Assembly: GCA_002480565.1 (NCBI GenBank)
Contig: DLCK01000051.1
Span: 169,189 to 233,188 of the forward strand
Source of the DNA: Phycisphaerales bacterium UBA7800
Lineage (GTDB): Bacteria > Planctomycetota > Phycisphaerae > Phycisphaerales > Phycisphaeraceae
Length of the DNA: 64,000 nt
Direction of reading: 5' to 3'
Positions 16,941-25,868 of this stretch are shown here, piece by piece (positions within the stretch are counted from its first letter, which is position 1; each line of letters begins with the position of its first letter). A program made the position numbers and the translations under genes. The notes under the pieces are model-generated. The model was not told the DNA's origin. It ran no database searches and saw only the letters and a list, made by a program, of their open reading frames with translations.

Positions 16941-18461
16941 CTATGCAGCATCCACTGGTTTATTTTTGTCTGTTGATTTAGGTGATGTTTTGTTCACAGC
17001 TCCCCATGCCATCAACGATGCGACAAGGATTGCTTGTAAACCAATCACCGGAACGCGGAACCGTTCTACGCCTTCGAGCCGTGTGGTGAGGATGAAGTAG
17101 AGGATGATCCCACCTGCTAAGAGGATGGTTTTGACATTGCGCTGGATGAGCAGGGCGATACAGCCAACGACCATCAGTCCGGCTATGGCTGCATTCCAGA
17201 GCGTCCAACCGACTGCCAGATAAAATGCCTGGGGATCATGGATACCTTTAAGTGAGAAGTCACCTTTGAGGAGTCGTTCTTTAAGACCGGTGGGTTGGTA
17301 TAAGCGACCGAAGCGAGCCATCATTGAACCTGTGGAATGATCGGTGAAAAATTTGAATGCACTGCGTCCCATGAGCTTGGCATAAACCTTGGGATTGTCG
17401 GTAATGGTGTCCTTGGTTATCTGATTCATTGCTGAATACAGATTCTGATCTTCAGGTGTCTGAGCCAATTGGTCCATGCGAAGCTTCACCGCTGCCGGCC
17501 AGTCCTTTTGGTAGTCACCACCCGCATTGGCAATGTCGATATACGTACTGATATAAAACAAACCATTGATCGAAGGCACGGTACTGATCTGGTAACCCAG
17601 TCCAATTTGATGATTGCGATAAATCCACCCTGCGGGGATGACCATTGAACCGACGAGGGTACACACCGCTGCTGCTATGGCGACTTTTTCACGCCTGCAG
17701 ACCACCAGCCAAATGGCGATGGCAAGACCCAGCAAAATCGAAATCGGGCGAACCAATGTCGCAGCACCAATGAGAAGTCCGCCTAGCATTGCCCATGCCA
17801 TGTTGCGATAGCCTACGACCGCAAGACAGACACCACTGAGCATTAATGAGGTGAATAGCGATTCGGACAAAATCGACTGTGATGCAAGGATGTCCGCAGG
17901 ATGGACCGCAACGATCACCGCTGCTGCCATGGCCGCAAGATTGTGATTCAGCAGATGCCTTGCTAATAGAAATACCAGTAGCACATTCAAGCCCGAGAGT
18001 AAGCATTGCGTGGGAACCGCAGCAGGTGTCGAAACTCCCAACCACTCAAAGATGCTCAAGAAGATTGGATAGCCCGGCGTACGGAACGTCTCAGGATACA
18101 GGTGATACTTGTTGGTAGCTTCAAGTTCCCCACGTTGTTTGCGCAGTTGATACAGCGGAATGTGAATGACACCTGAGTCTTCTGGCCCGCGTGCAAATGT
18201 ACCAAACTCATTGAGCGCTTTACTCAATTCCACATAGCGCCGAGAGTCCGGCTCGTAGGCTTGATTGAAATTATTAGCTGGACCCAAAATGAATACCAGC
18301 AGTCGGATGCCAATGGCAAAGAGGATGATACCCCAGAGCATCAGAGAACTGAGACTGCTCGCTTGGGGGAGTTGCTTCACTGCGCCAGGCACATGCTGGT
18401 TGCGTAATCCCAGTGGATCATCATGAGAGGCTTCCCCAGCGGTAACATTCAGATCGTTCAT
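16941..18461 (-). CDS. GT-C-fold glycosyltransferase (ArnT/PMT-like membrane protein)
   Basis: This polytopic inner-membrane protein of 506 residues has the layout of GT-C glycosyltransferases (family 39/83), which use polyprenyl-phosphate sugars. After a polar N-terminus there is a first TM helix, then the acidic periplasmic loop EPDSRRYVELSKAL, which resembles the family's catalytic D-x-x-x-Y segment. RTPGYPIFLSIF follows, which is typical of ArnT-like enzymes, and then about ten TM helices. The ATG at 18461 is preceded by GGAG at suitable spacing. It is convergent with the methyltransferase. The acceptor could be a protein, lipid or surface polymer; the sequence does not say which. Confidence 0.82.
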   Translation of the reverse strand: MNDLNVTAGEASHDDPLGLRNQHVPGAVKQLPQASSLSSLMLWGIILFAIGIRLLVFILGPANNFNQAYEPDSRRYVELSKALNEFGTFARGPEDSGVIHIPLYQLRKQRGELEATNKYHLYPETFRTPGYPIFLSIFEWLGVSTPAAVPTQCLLSGLNVLLVFLLARHLLNHNLAAMAAAVIVAVHPADILASQSILSESLFTSLMLSGVCLAVVGYRNMAWAMLGGLLIGAATLVRPISILLGLAIAIWLVVCRREKVAIAAAVCTLVGSMVIPAGWIYRNHQIGLGYQISTVPSINGLFYISTYIDIANAGGDYQKDWPAAVKLRMDQLAQTPEDQNLYSAMNQITKDTITDNPKVYAKLMGRSAFKFFTDHSTGSMMARFGRLYQPTGLKERLLKGDFSLKGIHDPQAFYLAVGWTLWNAAIAGLMVVGCIALLIQRNVKTILLAGGIILYFILTTRLEGVERFRVPVIGLQAILVASLMAWGAVNKTSPKSTDKNKPVDAA

Positions 18462-18940
18462 CAACGACTCCGTCTCTGTCGAATTTGATCAAAGCCATCG
18501 CGCAATGACGTCTGATAGCATGCTTGGAGGACCACCCATACATTAGGAATAATCGACACAATCCCATCTGGGCTTGAATCTGCAAAACGCTCTGACTGCT
18601 GAGATTGATCGGGTTGGATTGGATGGTCATCTCGATTGGGTTTGATGTCATATTGAATGTTTATCAAATTGTTTATCAGACTTTGGCTTGAAATCAGATG
18701 GTCTTCTGCCTATCGTGATAACACGTGATATCCGTATTTATTGTCACTTTTGCAATTCGTTAATTAAGCCCGTTTTAGCTCATTCAAATCGTTTGGATGA
18801 AGCTGGCTGTCGTTCAGTTTGAATTCTTCATGGAGCCTGCTTTGATTGCCTGGTTCGATCGACACTTTTGCACGGTATCTCGAATCTGATTTCTAAAAAG
18901 TCCACATCCCATTTCTCTTTCATGCCACGGAGGTTCATTG
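18462..18940. other. Divergent intergenic region (about 480 bp)
   Basis: This non-coding stretch separates the minus-strand glycosyltransferase from the large beta-helix gene. It contains paired CGTGATA words 10 bp apart (18714-18720 and 18724-18730) overlapping a CACGTG palindrome, which may be a regulator site. ACGGAGGT at 18926-18933 is the ribosome binding site of the beta-helix gene. I see no credible gene or RNA here. Confidence 0.5.
18714..18730. promoter_or_regulatory. Possible operator: CGTGATA direct repeats
   Basis: Two CGTGATA words start 10 bases apart, one helical turn, and also form CGTG-ATAA-CACG. The site lies about 210 bases before the beta-helix gene. It could bind a regulator; the assignment is speculative. 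Confidence 0.3.
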
Positions 18941-21900
18941 ATGAGAGTTCTACGCTTTGCCACGTTGATGGTGCGAACAGGTATCCTGGTTTTGTTGTTA
19001 TCAGGTTTGAGTCATTCAGCTTCTGGCGGATGGGAGGAGCTTGTCGTCAACGGCGGCTTTGAGTCGGGCAGTAGTGGCTGGACCATGAAAAACCTCAGTC
19101 TCCAGACATCCAATGTCTATGAAGGCTCACAAGCGGCGCAGATGACGCCCGGTACCTATTATTATCAAGGCTACCAATACATCGACATCAATGAAGGGGA
19201 TGAACTCGTTGCCTTTGCTGCCATGGCATCGGACGGAATCGTCGGGTCTGCCAATGTCTCATTGCGATTTTTTGATAGTGGTAGCAATCTCATTTCATCC
19301 GTCGGCATCGGTGGTCTCACCGGCACCAATACCTACGACCTGTACACCACCGGCGGACTCTTCGCGCCAACCGGTGCTACGCAAGTCATGGTCCGTGTCG
19401 GCGCTTTGGGTGTCCAGGGCGGAACCTATTACGTGGATTCAATAAGTCTCATGAGACGCACGCCCGACGATGGCACCCAAGTCCTCGTCAACGGCAGCTT
19501 CGATGGTGGCAGTTCCGGCTGGGTTCAAAAGCATGCAACCTACCAAACCACAACCGTGCTCGACGGCGATGGCGCGTTGCAACTCTCAGCATGGACTTAC
19601 TACAAATTTTTCTATCAAGATATTGCAGCATCACCGGGCCAAGTATTCAAAGCATCGGCTTATGTTAAAGCCGATGGTGTGTCAGCAGGTTCAACCGGGA
19701 TTAGTATCAGATTTCGTGATGCATCCGGCAACGATATCTCGTCTCATTCCATCGGATACGAATCCGGTACCACCAACTGGAATTATCACGAAACCGCAGA
19801 AATCACAGCACCCGCTGGAACCGCAACCTTGCATGTCCGTGGAGCCATCGGCACCAATGCAGGTGGCTACGGATACTTCGACCGCATCAGTGTCCTGGAT
19901 GTCACCCCACAAACTGGCCCGCAGATTGTCTTCTCCGATCAACAGAATTCACAGATGCTCACCAACGGCGGATTTGAAAACGGCTTTGCTGACTGGACTA
20001 AAAACCACGCACAATTGCAGACCACTGATGTCTACGAAGGCGCCCAAGCCATCCAACTCCCAACAGCAACCTACTACAAACAGACATGGCATCGACAAGC
20101 TGCATTACCCGGTGAAGTCTATTCTGCATCTGTCATGGCAGCCTGCTCTGATATCACCGCTTCAGTTGGCATGGGACTGCGATTCCGCGATGCGAGTCTA
20201 AATGTCATTGGTGGTTCCAGTATCGGCTCACTCACAAGCACAAGACGCTACCGACAGTACAGTACATCCAATGTCCGCGCGCCAGCTAACACGGCCTACG
20301 TGGAAATCCATTTTGGAGCAGCAACCGGAACCTATGGTGGCTATGCATACTTTGATCAAGTGAGTCTACTTAAAAACACAGGCTTGCCAATCACGGTTGT
20401 CAGCACTTTTGAATCCGCAGGCGTGACCGTTCTGACCGACAACGTCAATGCCAACTGTGAAATTTACTTCAAGAAAGTTACCGACACCCAATGGCAGGAA
20501 GCCTATCCGCCCATGTTTGATGACACCAACATGGAATTTCGCGGCAGTATCATCAACCTCGAGTCCGACAGTGAATACCAGGTCTATGCCATCCTCACGG
20601 ATAACGGCACGGTCATTGATGAAGGTGGAGCAAGCTTCTCAACGTGGCAGTCAAACCCAACCATCGCTCAAACCTATAACGTCACTGATCTCTACACGTC
20701 CGGCCAATTCCTCATTTCCGACCTGCAAGGCACGCCTGATGGTTGGATCAAAATCGTCGGCACCGGAACCAATGATGTCGATGGTGCCTATGCAACTGAT
20801 GGGGCGATCCATCTGCTTAACAGCGCGTTTATCATCCTTGAAAATGTACAGATCATCGGCGGGCGTCGCTACGGCATTCACATTGATGACTCATATGAAA
20901 TCCGTGTGATCAACTGTGATATCTCAGGCTATGCCCGGACACCTGCTGTGGTGCAAAATGGTATTTCGTATGAATCACAAGCCGACGCCAATGCCGACCT
21001 CGCAATCAACATGGATGGCGGCATCTACCTGGATGAAAGTCAGAAAGTCCTCGTCGAGCGATGCTATGTACACGATCCAAGACTCAGTGCAAACACGTGG
21101 CAATACGGGCATCCTAAAGGCCCCCAGGGGATTGTCGTCAAGAACAACAGTCGCACCGGCAACGCAGTCGTCCGCTATAACGATATCATCGGCTCGGATC
21201 ATATCCGTTGGAACGATGGCATTGAAGGCTACGACAATAACAGTGTCAACGGATCATTCGCCCGGGACAGTGATATCCATGGCAACATGATCTGCTATGG
21301 CAATGATGATGCAATTGAACTCGACGGTGGGCAGGAAAATGTCCGATTCTTCGAAAATAAAACCCAGGGCTTCCTCTGTGGCGTAAGTACCGCACCCAAT
21401 CGCAAAGGCCCATGCTACATCTTTGGAAACCTCATCGGTCGACTCGGTGAAGAGCGTGGCAACAAGGGAGCAATGGTCAAGCAGGGCGGTGGTGACACTT
21501 ACACGCGAGGCTTTTCCTACTTCTTTAACAACACCATGTATTCATCAGGATACGGCGGTATCTGTGGTGTCGGGTTTGGTGATGATACCAATCGCGCGAT
21601 GTTCTTTGCAGTCACCCGTAACAACATCGTCTACGGACTTGGTTCCAACACCGAGGTGATCGAAGACGAACACGATGTAGCAGTTAACAGCTTCGACTTC
21701 GACAACCTTTGGAATGTCGGATTAACCCAGGCCAATGTGGAGTATGCCCCAGGCAACGAAGCCAACGGCATCCTCAATGACGAACCATCGTTTGATGACG
21801 CTTCGTCGGACTTGTTTACGTTGACGAGTTTTTCGTCTGCAATTGATATGGGAACCATCCTGCCAAACTTCGCAGTGGACTTTGAAGGATCAGCACCTGA

Positions 21901-22267
21901 TCAAGGTGCCTTTGAGTTTGGCAGTAATACGCTCATGCCCATTCGCCCGGTGGACATCACTGCCGACACGTATCGTGTAACACTTAACGCAGTGGCTGGC
22001 AGTTACACCGACACCGTCTATGTGACACTGGATATCGGTAATCTTGACGGTGGCAGTACCAGCTACAAAATTGCAAAAAATGCGACCACCAGTTGGCTGA
22101 ATGTCTCATCCGCTTCGGGCACCATCACCAGTAACAGTACCTTGATATTAACGGTCACCGTGGATGTCAATCAGGTGGTCACCGGTGAAGATTACCAAGG
22201 TGTCTTTCTGGTGCGATTGGCCAATGGCTTATCGATTCCAATCACGGTTGAAGCTGATGTGAACTAA
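18941..22267 (+). CDS. Large secreted protein: three CBM-like modules plus beta-helix
   Basis: This is a 1108-residue exported protein. A signal peptide (about 1-30, ending SHSASGG) is followed by three tandem modules of about 150 residues (near 30-175, 180-325 and 335-475). Each starts with LVNGGFESGSSGW-like text and has the jelly-roll pattern of galactose-binding/CBM4-9 domains. A linker of fibronectin type III character follows (about 480-570). Next comes a right-handed parallel beta-helix (about 580-960) with PbH1-type turns (IHIDDSYEIRVINCDI), as in pectate lyases and polysaccharide lyases. A BACON-like C-terminal domain ends the chain. It probably binds and perhaps cleaves polysaccharides. 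The ATG at 18941 has a strong ribosome binding site, ACGGAGGT. Confidence 0.85.
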   Translation: MRVLRFATLMVRTGILVLLLSGLSHSASGGWEELVVNGGFESGSSGWTMKNLSLQTSNVYEGSQAAQMTPGTYYYQGYQYIDINEGDELVAFAAMASDGIVGSANVSLRFFDSGSNLISSVGIGGLTGTNTYDLYTTGGLFAPTGATQVMVRVGALGVQGGTYYVDSISLMRRTPDDGTQVLVNGSFDGGSSGWVQKHATYQTTTVLDGDGALQLSAWTYYKFFYQDIAASPGQVFKASAYVKADGVSAGSTGISIRFRDASGNDISSHSIGYESGTTNWNYHETAEITAPAGTATLHVRGAIGTNAGGYGYFDRISVLDVTPQTGPQIVFSDQQNSQMLTNGGFENGFADWTKNHAQLQTTDVYEGAQAIQLPTATYYKQTWHRQAALPGEVYSASVMAACSDITASVGMGLRFRDASLNVIGGSSIGSLTSTRRYRQYSTSNVRAPANTAYVEIHFGAATGTYGGYAYFDQVSLLKNTGLPITVVSTFESAGVTVLTDNVNANCEIYFKKVTDTQWQEAYPPMFDDTNMEFRGSIINLESDSEYQVYAILTDNGTVIDEGGASFSTWQSNPTIAQTYNVTDLYTSGQFLISDLQGTPDGWIKIVGTGTNDVDGAYATDGAIHLLNSAFIILENVQIIGGRRYGIHIDDSYEIRVINCDISGYARTPAVVQNGISYESQADANADLAINMDGGIYLDESQKVLVERCYVHDPRLSANTWQYGHPKGPQGIVVKNNSRTGNAVVRYNDIIGSDHIRWNDGIEGYDNNSVNGSFARDSDIHGNMICYGNDDAIELDGGQENVRFFENKTQGFLCGVSTAPNRKGPCYIFGNLIGRLGEERGNKGAMVKQGGGDTYTRGFSYFFNNTMYSSGYGGICGVGFGDDTNRAMFFAVTRNNIVYGLGSNTEVIEDEHDVAVNSFDFDNLWNVGLTQANVEYAPGNEANGILNDEPSFDDASSDLFTLTSFSSAIDMGTILPNFAVDFEGSAPDQGAFEFGSNTLMPIRPVDITADTYRVTLNAVAGSYTDTVYVTLDIGNLDGGSTSYKIAKNATTSWLNVSSASGTITSNSTLILTVTVDVNQVVTGEDYQGVFLVRLANGLSIPITVEADVN

Positions 22268-22290
22268 CAACTGAATATCACATGTCATTC

Positions 22291-22334
22291 AACGACCGCG
22301 GGTCAATAGCAATGTTGATCCGCGGTTGTTTTTT
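22291..22334 (+). terminator. Rho-independent terminator after the beta-helix gene
   Basis: A 16-bp stem (starting AACGACCGCGG, G-U pairs tolerated) closes over an 8-base loop and ends in a run of T. It is the strongest terminator in this part of the window. Confidence 0.9.
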
Positions 22335-22637
22335 GTGCTTGATGAATCCCAAACGTGATCATCTCGAAAATTAGATTCTCAAAGAGACATGGTGTAGTTG
22401 GGGACAATAGCTGCGACACTATGTGTCGCTGAGTCTCGATGTGATAAGGGATATGGTAAATACTTAGATCATGTCAGCCAATCACAAAATATGCGCAAAC
22501 AAAAAACGCTCATCATCAACGAGAACAAGTCTCATGGGTGATCAGCGATTTTTCGTTATGTGGTTCAAACCAGTTCGCTAGGGGCAAAGTGATTGTCTCA
22601 GCGATGACATGCGAACATGCCCACTGATCCAGTCAAT
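22335..22637. other. Non-coding stretch between the beta-helix gene and rpmH
   Basis: About 300 bases hold no reading frame I can support. In particular, rnpA, the usual downstream neighbour of rpmH, is not here. A small hairpin (GCGACACTATGTGTCGC, about 22411-22427) is visible but has no T-run. Confidence 0.5.
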
Positions 22638-22787
22638 TTACCAGTTGGAGCGAACGGTGACGCTGCGGCCGACGCGGCGCTTGGCGTTGATGGTCTTGCG
22701 ACCGTTGCTGGTTTTCATGCGAGCACGGAAACCCAGTTTACGGGCACGTTTCACATGGCTGCGGCGCTTTTGATAATGAGTCGTCAT
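22638..22787 (-). CDS. rpmH: 50S ribosomal protein L34
   Basis: L34 is a small basic protein of the large ribosomal subunit. The 49-residue frame reads MTTHYQKRRSHVKRARKLG and goes on with FRARMKTSNGRK, the invariant GFRARM-x-T-x-NGRK signature of the family, then a basic tail (NAKRRVGRSVTVRSNW). The tail is a little longer than in Escherichia coli and ends in tryptophan. The gene is too short for routine length cut-offs. It stands alone: rnpA, yidC and dnaA are not adjacent, and yidC is about 20 kb away on the other strand, so the widespread rpmH-rnpA-yidC order is broken. Confidence 0.95.
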   Translation of the reverse strand: MTTHYQKRRSHVKRARKLGFRARMKTSNGRKTINAKRRVGRSVTVRSNW

Positions 22788-22825
22788 GGCTGAAATTCTC
22801 CGTCGTCTGGCTTATCCTTAAGCCT

Positions 22826-25702
22826 TTATTTCATATCAATCTTCACTGCCTGGTAGGCAGCATTGTTCCGGTCATCCAACACGCGTAACGTGATCACGTG
22901 CCGACCTTTGGATAGACCTGATATCATAAACGCTAAGTCTTCCTTTGTCGAGTCGAAAATCTGATCCTTGGGGAGGACAGGTTTCCAATTGTTGTAAGCG
23001 TCGACAGAATAATGGACTGCAGCAATATTTGAAAGAGCGTCCGACACCTCGCCCACCAGGATTAATTGGTTTTTCTTGATGTCTCCCTTGAGTTTTGCAA
23101 AGCTTGGCGGGGTGTTGTCAATCAAAACAGGGTCACTGGTTCGGCTGTCCGAAAGGGCAGTGTTGGATGGATTGTCCAGATCATCGGTCGCAACAACTCG
23201 GATGAGATAGTGACCGTCAGGGGCCCGGATGGTGTTCCATTCAAAACGATTGGTACGCAGGCGATGTCGCAGCAGAATCCATCGACCACTGCCGCCGATT
23301 TGATACTCAATTCGGTATTGTAGTGCATCGCCATTGGGGTCCGCTGCTTTCCATTCGACCTTGAGTTTGCTTTCGTGTTCAGGTTCCTTGTTTGGAGCGT
23401 TGGAGAAAGCCGCAGGTGATGCAGGTGAAGCGGATTTGCCTGCGGTCTTTTTCTCATCCGGGTATGTCGCGGTCAGAGACTCAACCTGTGGGCGAAGGTT
23501 TGGCATCGCATAGTTTGCGGCTATGCGATCCAGGACGGGCGTGCTCTTGCCATTACCATTAAGCAGGATTCGGTATTGCAGATACCTGGCTGCCGGCGAA
23601 CTGATTTCACAATCGCGTGGGACAAGTGAATTGTGTTTGCTGTCAGACTCAAAGACCACCGGTTCGGACCATTCTGACCAGGGTGCTTTGTCTGGATCCT
23701 GCATGTTGCCGCTACGGGTTTGAATTTCAACCGAAGTTTCAGATGGAATGTTGGAGACAAACTGGATATTCCCCCAACGGCTGATCTGCTTGGCATCTAG
23801 GACATCACTGGTGAACTGACCTTCTTTGGCAAAGCCGGCAGACATGCTGATGATCTGTGCGGGGTTGGCGGTGCCGAGAATCAACTTGCCATCCTTGGCA
23901 TGGAGCATGGCAGGAATCTGCTCAGGTTCGAGTTGTGCAACGATGGTGGTTTCCTGGGCACTTGGATCAACCTGAAAGAGTTGGCCTTCATTACCGGTTG
24001 CGACGATGAGTTTGCCATCATGTGCAATGAGCTTGAGGATCATCACTGATTCACGGAAGACTTCACTGACAAAGCCATGCGGTGAGATGCGATAGACGGC
24101 ATTACCTTTACCTGCGGTTTTGCTTCGACGCACAGGTGTCCGTCTGCCTGATCCGGCGTTGGCACGACGTGGTGCAGGACGATTAAGTCCGACCGGTTCA
24201 CCGGATTGAAGTTGTGCGACTTGCCCATCCTCACGAGCTGAGAGTAATTGTTCCTTGACCACTTCACGCAGTTCATCGCGTTGGGCAGGGGTGACTTTAA
24301 TCACAACCGGCATGGATTGAACTTGATCGCCAGCATCAGCAGAAGTCTGTTTGGCAGGAGTCGCAGTCTCTTGTGAAGCAGGTTTAGATTCATGATCCGT
24401 TGCATCATCTTGCGCTTTGTTTTCCTGATCCTTTGCCGGTGCAGGAGTCGGTGGATTGTGGGGCGGTTTGACAGGTTGCTTGGGCGTACTGGGTTGGGAA
24501 ACCTTGGGACGGCCGACTTCTTTATTTGCTGCTTTGGCAAGGCGTCCGGGGCGCGCTTGATTGGCATCGGCGGTACCGGCGTAGGTCGTGCCGTTGGGCA
24601 ATACCAGTAACGCGCCGATTTCCGGTTCCGCTGCATCATAGAGGACAAACGCGGTGATCTTCCCATTGTCTTCTTCGGTAATGCGATAAATCAAACCGTC
24701 GGTATCGGTGCCGACATAGATGCGGTTTTTCTTATCCTGCCCGATGCACAGCAGGTTGGTCTGGCTTGCATCATAAAGTTCAGTCATCGTTGGAGCATAG
24801 GTCACCACGATAGGTTCAACTGCTAGAGGTTCGTCTGTTTTGGGCTCCACCATTTCGACGGGCTGTTGGTCTTCTTTGGTTTCCATTGCATCGGGCTTTG
24901 ATGCGTCGTTCGTTTCTTTGGCATCGTCGCTGTCGGTGTCGGACTTTTCTTTGAAAGTGACTTCGATGGGAGAGATGGTGGTTGTGTCCTTGGGTTCGCC
25001 ATCTACGGATTCATTTTCGTCATGCACATCGTGTTGCATGGCTGGGGTGGCCTGGGCTTCTTTTTCCTCAAAAATGGATTCGCCGGACTTCTCCTCAGAT
25101 TCCATGTTGGATGCGTCCTGCGGGACTTGCTTGTCATCCGTTTTTGATGCGTTGAGTGTGACTTTCAGGAGCTTGCCTTCGGTACCTGTGGCAAGGATGA
25201 CACTGTCCTTGCGAACAATCATGTCCCAGATATAACGGACGTCCGGCAGTTCGATGAGGGTTTGGATTTTGTCTTCATGGTCGAGATATGCCAGACGGCT
25301 TGGCGTGCCACTGATACCCAGAAGAAGGTTTCCTTGCGGAAGTTGATCCAAAGCGAAGACCTGTTCGGTGGGCAATTCTGCAATGACGTTTACGTCGTCA
25401 GCCGACTTGCGGATGATCGCGGATTGTGGGCCGGATGCAATGTAGATCGAGCCGTCGGTTGCTTCGTGCATATCAAAGATCACACTGCCCAGTTCGGGGA
25501 TACTGTCCATGAGCTGGGTATCAGCTGCGAGCTTGATGTCACCGAGATTGGTGATCAGCACATTCTCTGAAACCCCTGGCTCAAAGTCCGCTTCGGTGGT
25601 GTGTTCCCAACGCTGGGGTTGGATTGCCAAAGCGACATTCACTGCCAGGCAGGTGATGATGATTCCGATGAGTGTGCGTTTATGCATGGTGTTTAAATTC
25701 AT
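22826..25702 (-). CDS. Large secreted beta-propeller-like protein with Ig-like C-terminus
   Basis: I do not recognise a named family for this 958-residue protein. An N-terminal signal peptide (TLIGIIITCLAVNVALA) is followed by repeats of the type GSIYIASGPQSAIIRK, NLLLGISGTPSRLAYL and KLIVATGNEGQLFQV. These look like blades of a beta-propeller. Two long acidic or Pro/Gln-rich low-complexity inserts (about 190-310 and 400-470) interrupt it. The C-terminal part (about 740-958) has fibronectin/Ig-like segments (LKVEWKAADPNGDALQYRIEY, then a DDRNNAAY ending). It is probably a periplasmic or surface protein. A GCCAAG-type repeat pair lies just upstream at 25721-25857, then the S55 peptidase gene on the same strand. 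Confidence 0.7.
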   Translation of the reverse strand: MNLNTMHKRTLIGIIITCLAVNVALAIQPQRWEHTTEADFEPGVSENVLITNLGDIKLAADTQLMDSIPELGSVIFDMHEATDGSIYIASGPQSAIIRKSADDVNVIAELPTEQVFALDQLPQGNLLLGISGTPSRLAYLDHEDKIQTLIELPDVRYIWDMIVRKDSVILATGTEGKLLKVTLNASKTDDKQVPQDASNMESEEKSGESIFEEKEAQATPAMQHDVHDENESVDGEPKDTTTISPIEVTFKEKSDTDSDDAKETNDASKPDAMETKEDQQPVEMVEPKTDEPLAVEPIVVTYAPTMTELYDASQTNLLCIGQDKKNRIYVGTDTDGLIYRITEEDNGKITAFVLYDAAEPEIGALLVLPNGTTYAGTADANQARPGRLAKAANKEVGRPKVSQPSTPKQPVKPPHNPPTPAPAKDQENKAQDDATDHESKPASQETATPAKQTSADAGDQVQSMPVVIKVTPAQRDELREVVKEQLLSAREDGQVAQLQSGEPVGLNRPAPRRANAGSGRRTPVRRSKTAGKGNAVYRISPHGFVSEVFRESVMILKLIAHDGKLIVATGNEGQLFQVDPSAQETTIVAQLEPEQIPAMLHAKDGKLILGTANPAQIISMSAGFAKEGQFTSDVLDAKQISRWGNIQFVSNIPSETSVEIQTRSGNMQDPDKAPWSEWSEPVVFESDSKHNSLVPRDCEISSPAARYLQYRILLNGNGKSTPVLDRIAANYAMPNLRPQVESLTATYPDEKKTAGKSASPASPAAFSNAPNKEPEHESKLKVEWKAADPNGDALQYRIEYQIGGSGRWILLRHRLRTNRFEWNTIRAPDGHYLIRVVATDDLDNPSNTALSDSRTSDPVLIDNTPPSFAKLKGDIKKNQLILVGEVSDALSNIAAVHYSVDAYNNWKPVLPKDQIFDSTKEDLAFMISGLSKGRHVITLRVLDDRNNAAYQAVKIDMK

Positions 25703-25720
25703 ATGCTGAGGATTTCTTTT

Positions 25721-25757
25721 ACCGCCAAGACGCCAAGTGCGCCAAGGTCGGAGAGAG
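25721..25757 (+). repeat. GCCAAG-family repeat, left copy of a nearly empty pair
   Basis: ACCGCCAAGACGCCAAGTGC followed by GCCAAGGTCGGAGAGAG belongs to the same family as 15250-15279. It is the inverted partner of 25831-25857, with only about 73 bases between them. Confidence 0.8.
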
Positions 25758-25830
25758 TGAACAATTTAAAAATTGTTATCTAATTTGTGTTGTTCAATCT
25801 CATGTGATTTCAATCTCTTTTCTAAACGTT

Positions 25831-25857
25831 GCATTCTTGGCGCCTTGGCGGTTCAAG
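25831..25857 (-). repeat. GCCAAG-family repeat, right copy of a nearly empty pair
   Basis: CATTCTTGGCGCCTTGGCGG followed by TTCAAG is the inverted counterpart of 25721-25757. It lies between the S55 peptidase gene and the propeller gene. Confidence 0.8.
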
Positions 25858-25868
25858 AAAATTAGATG

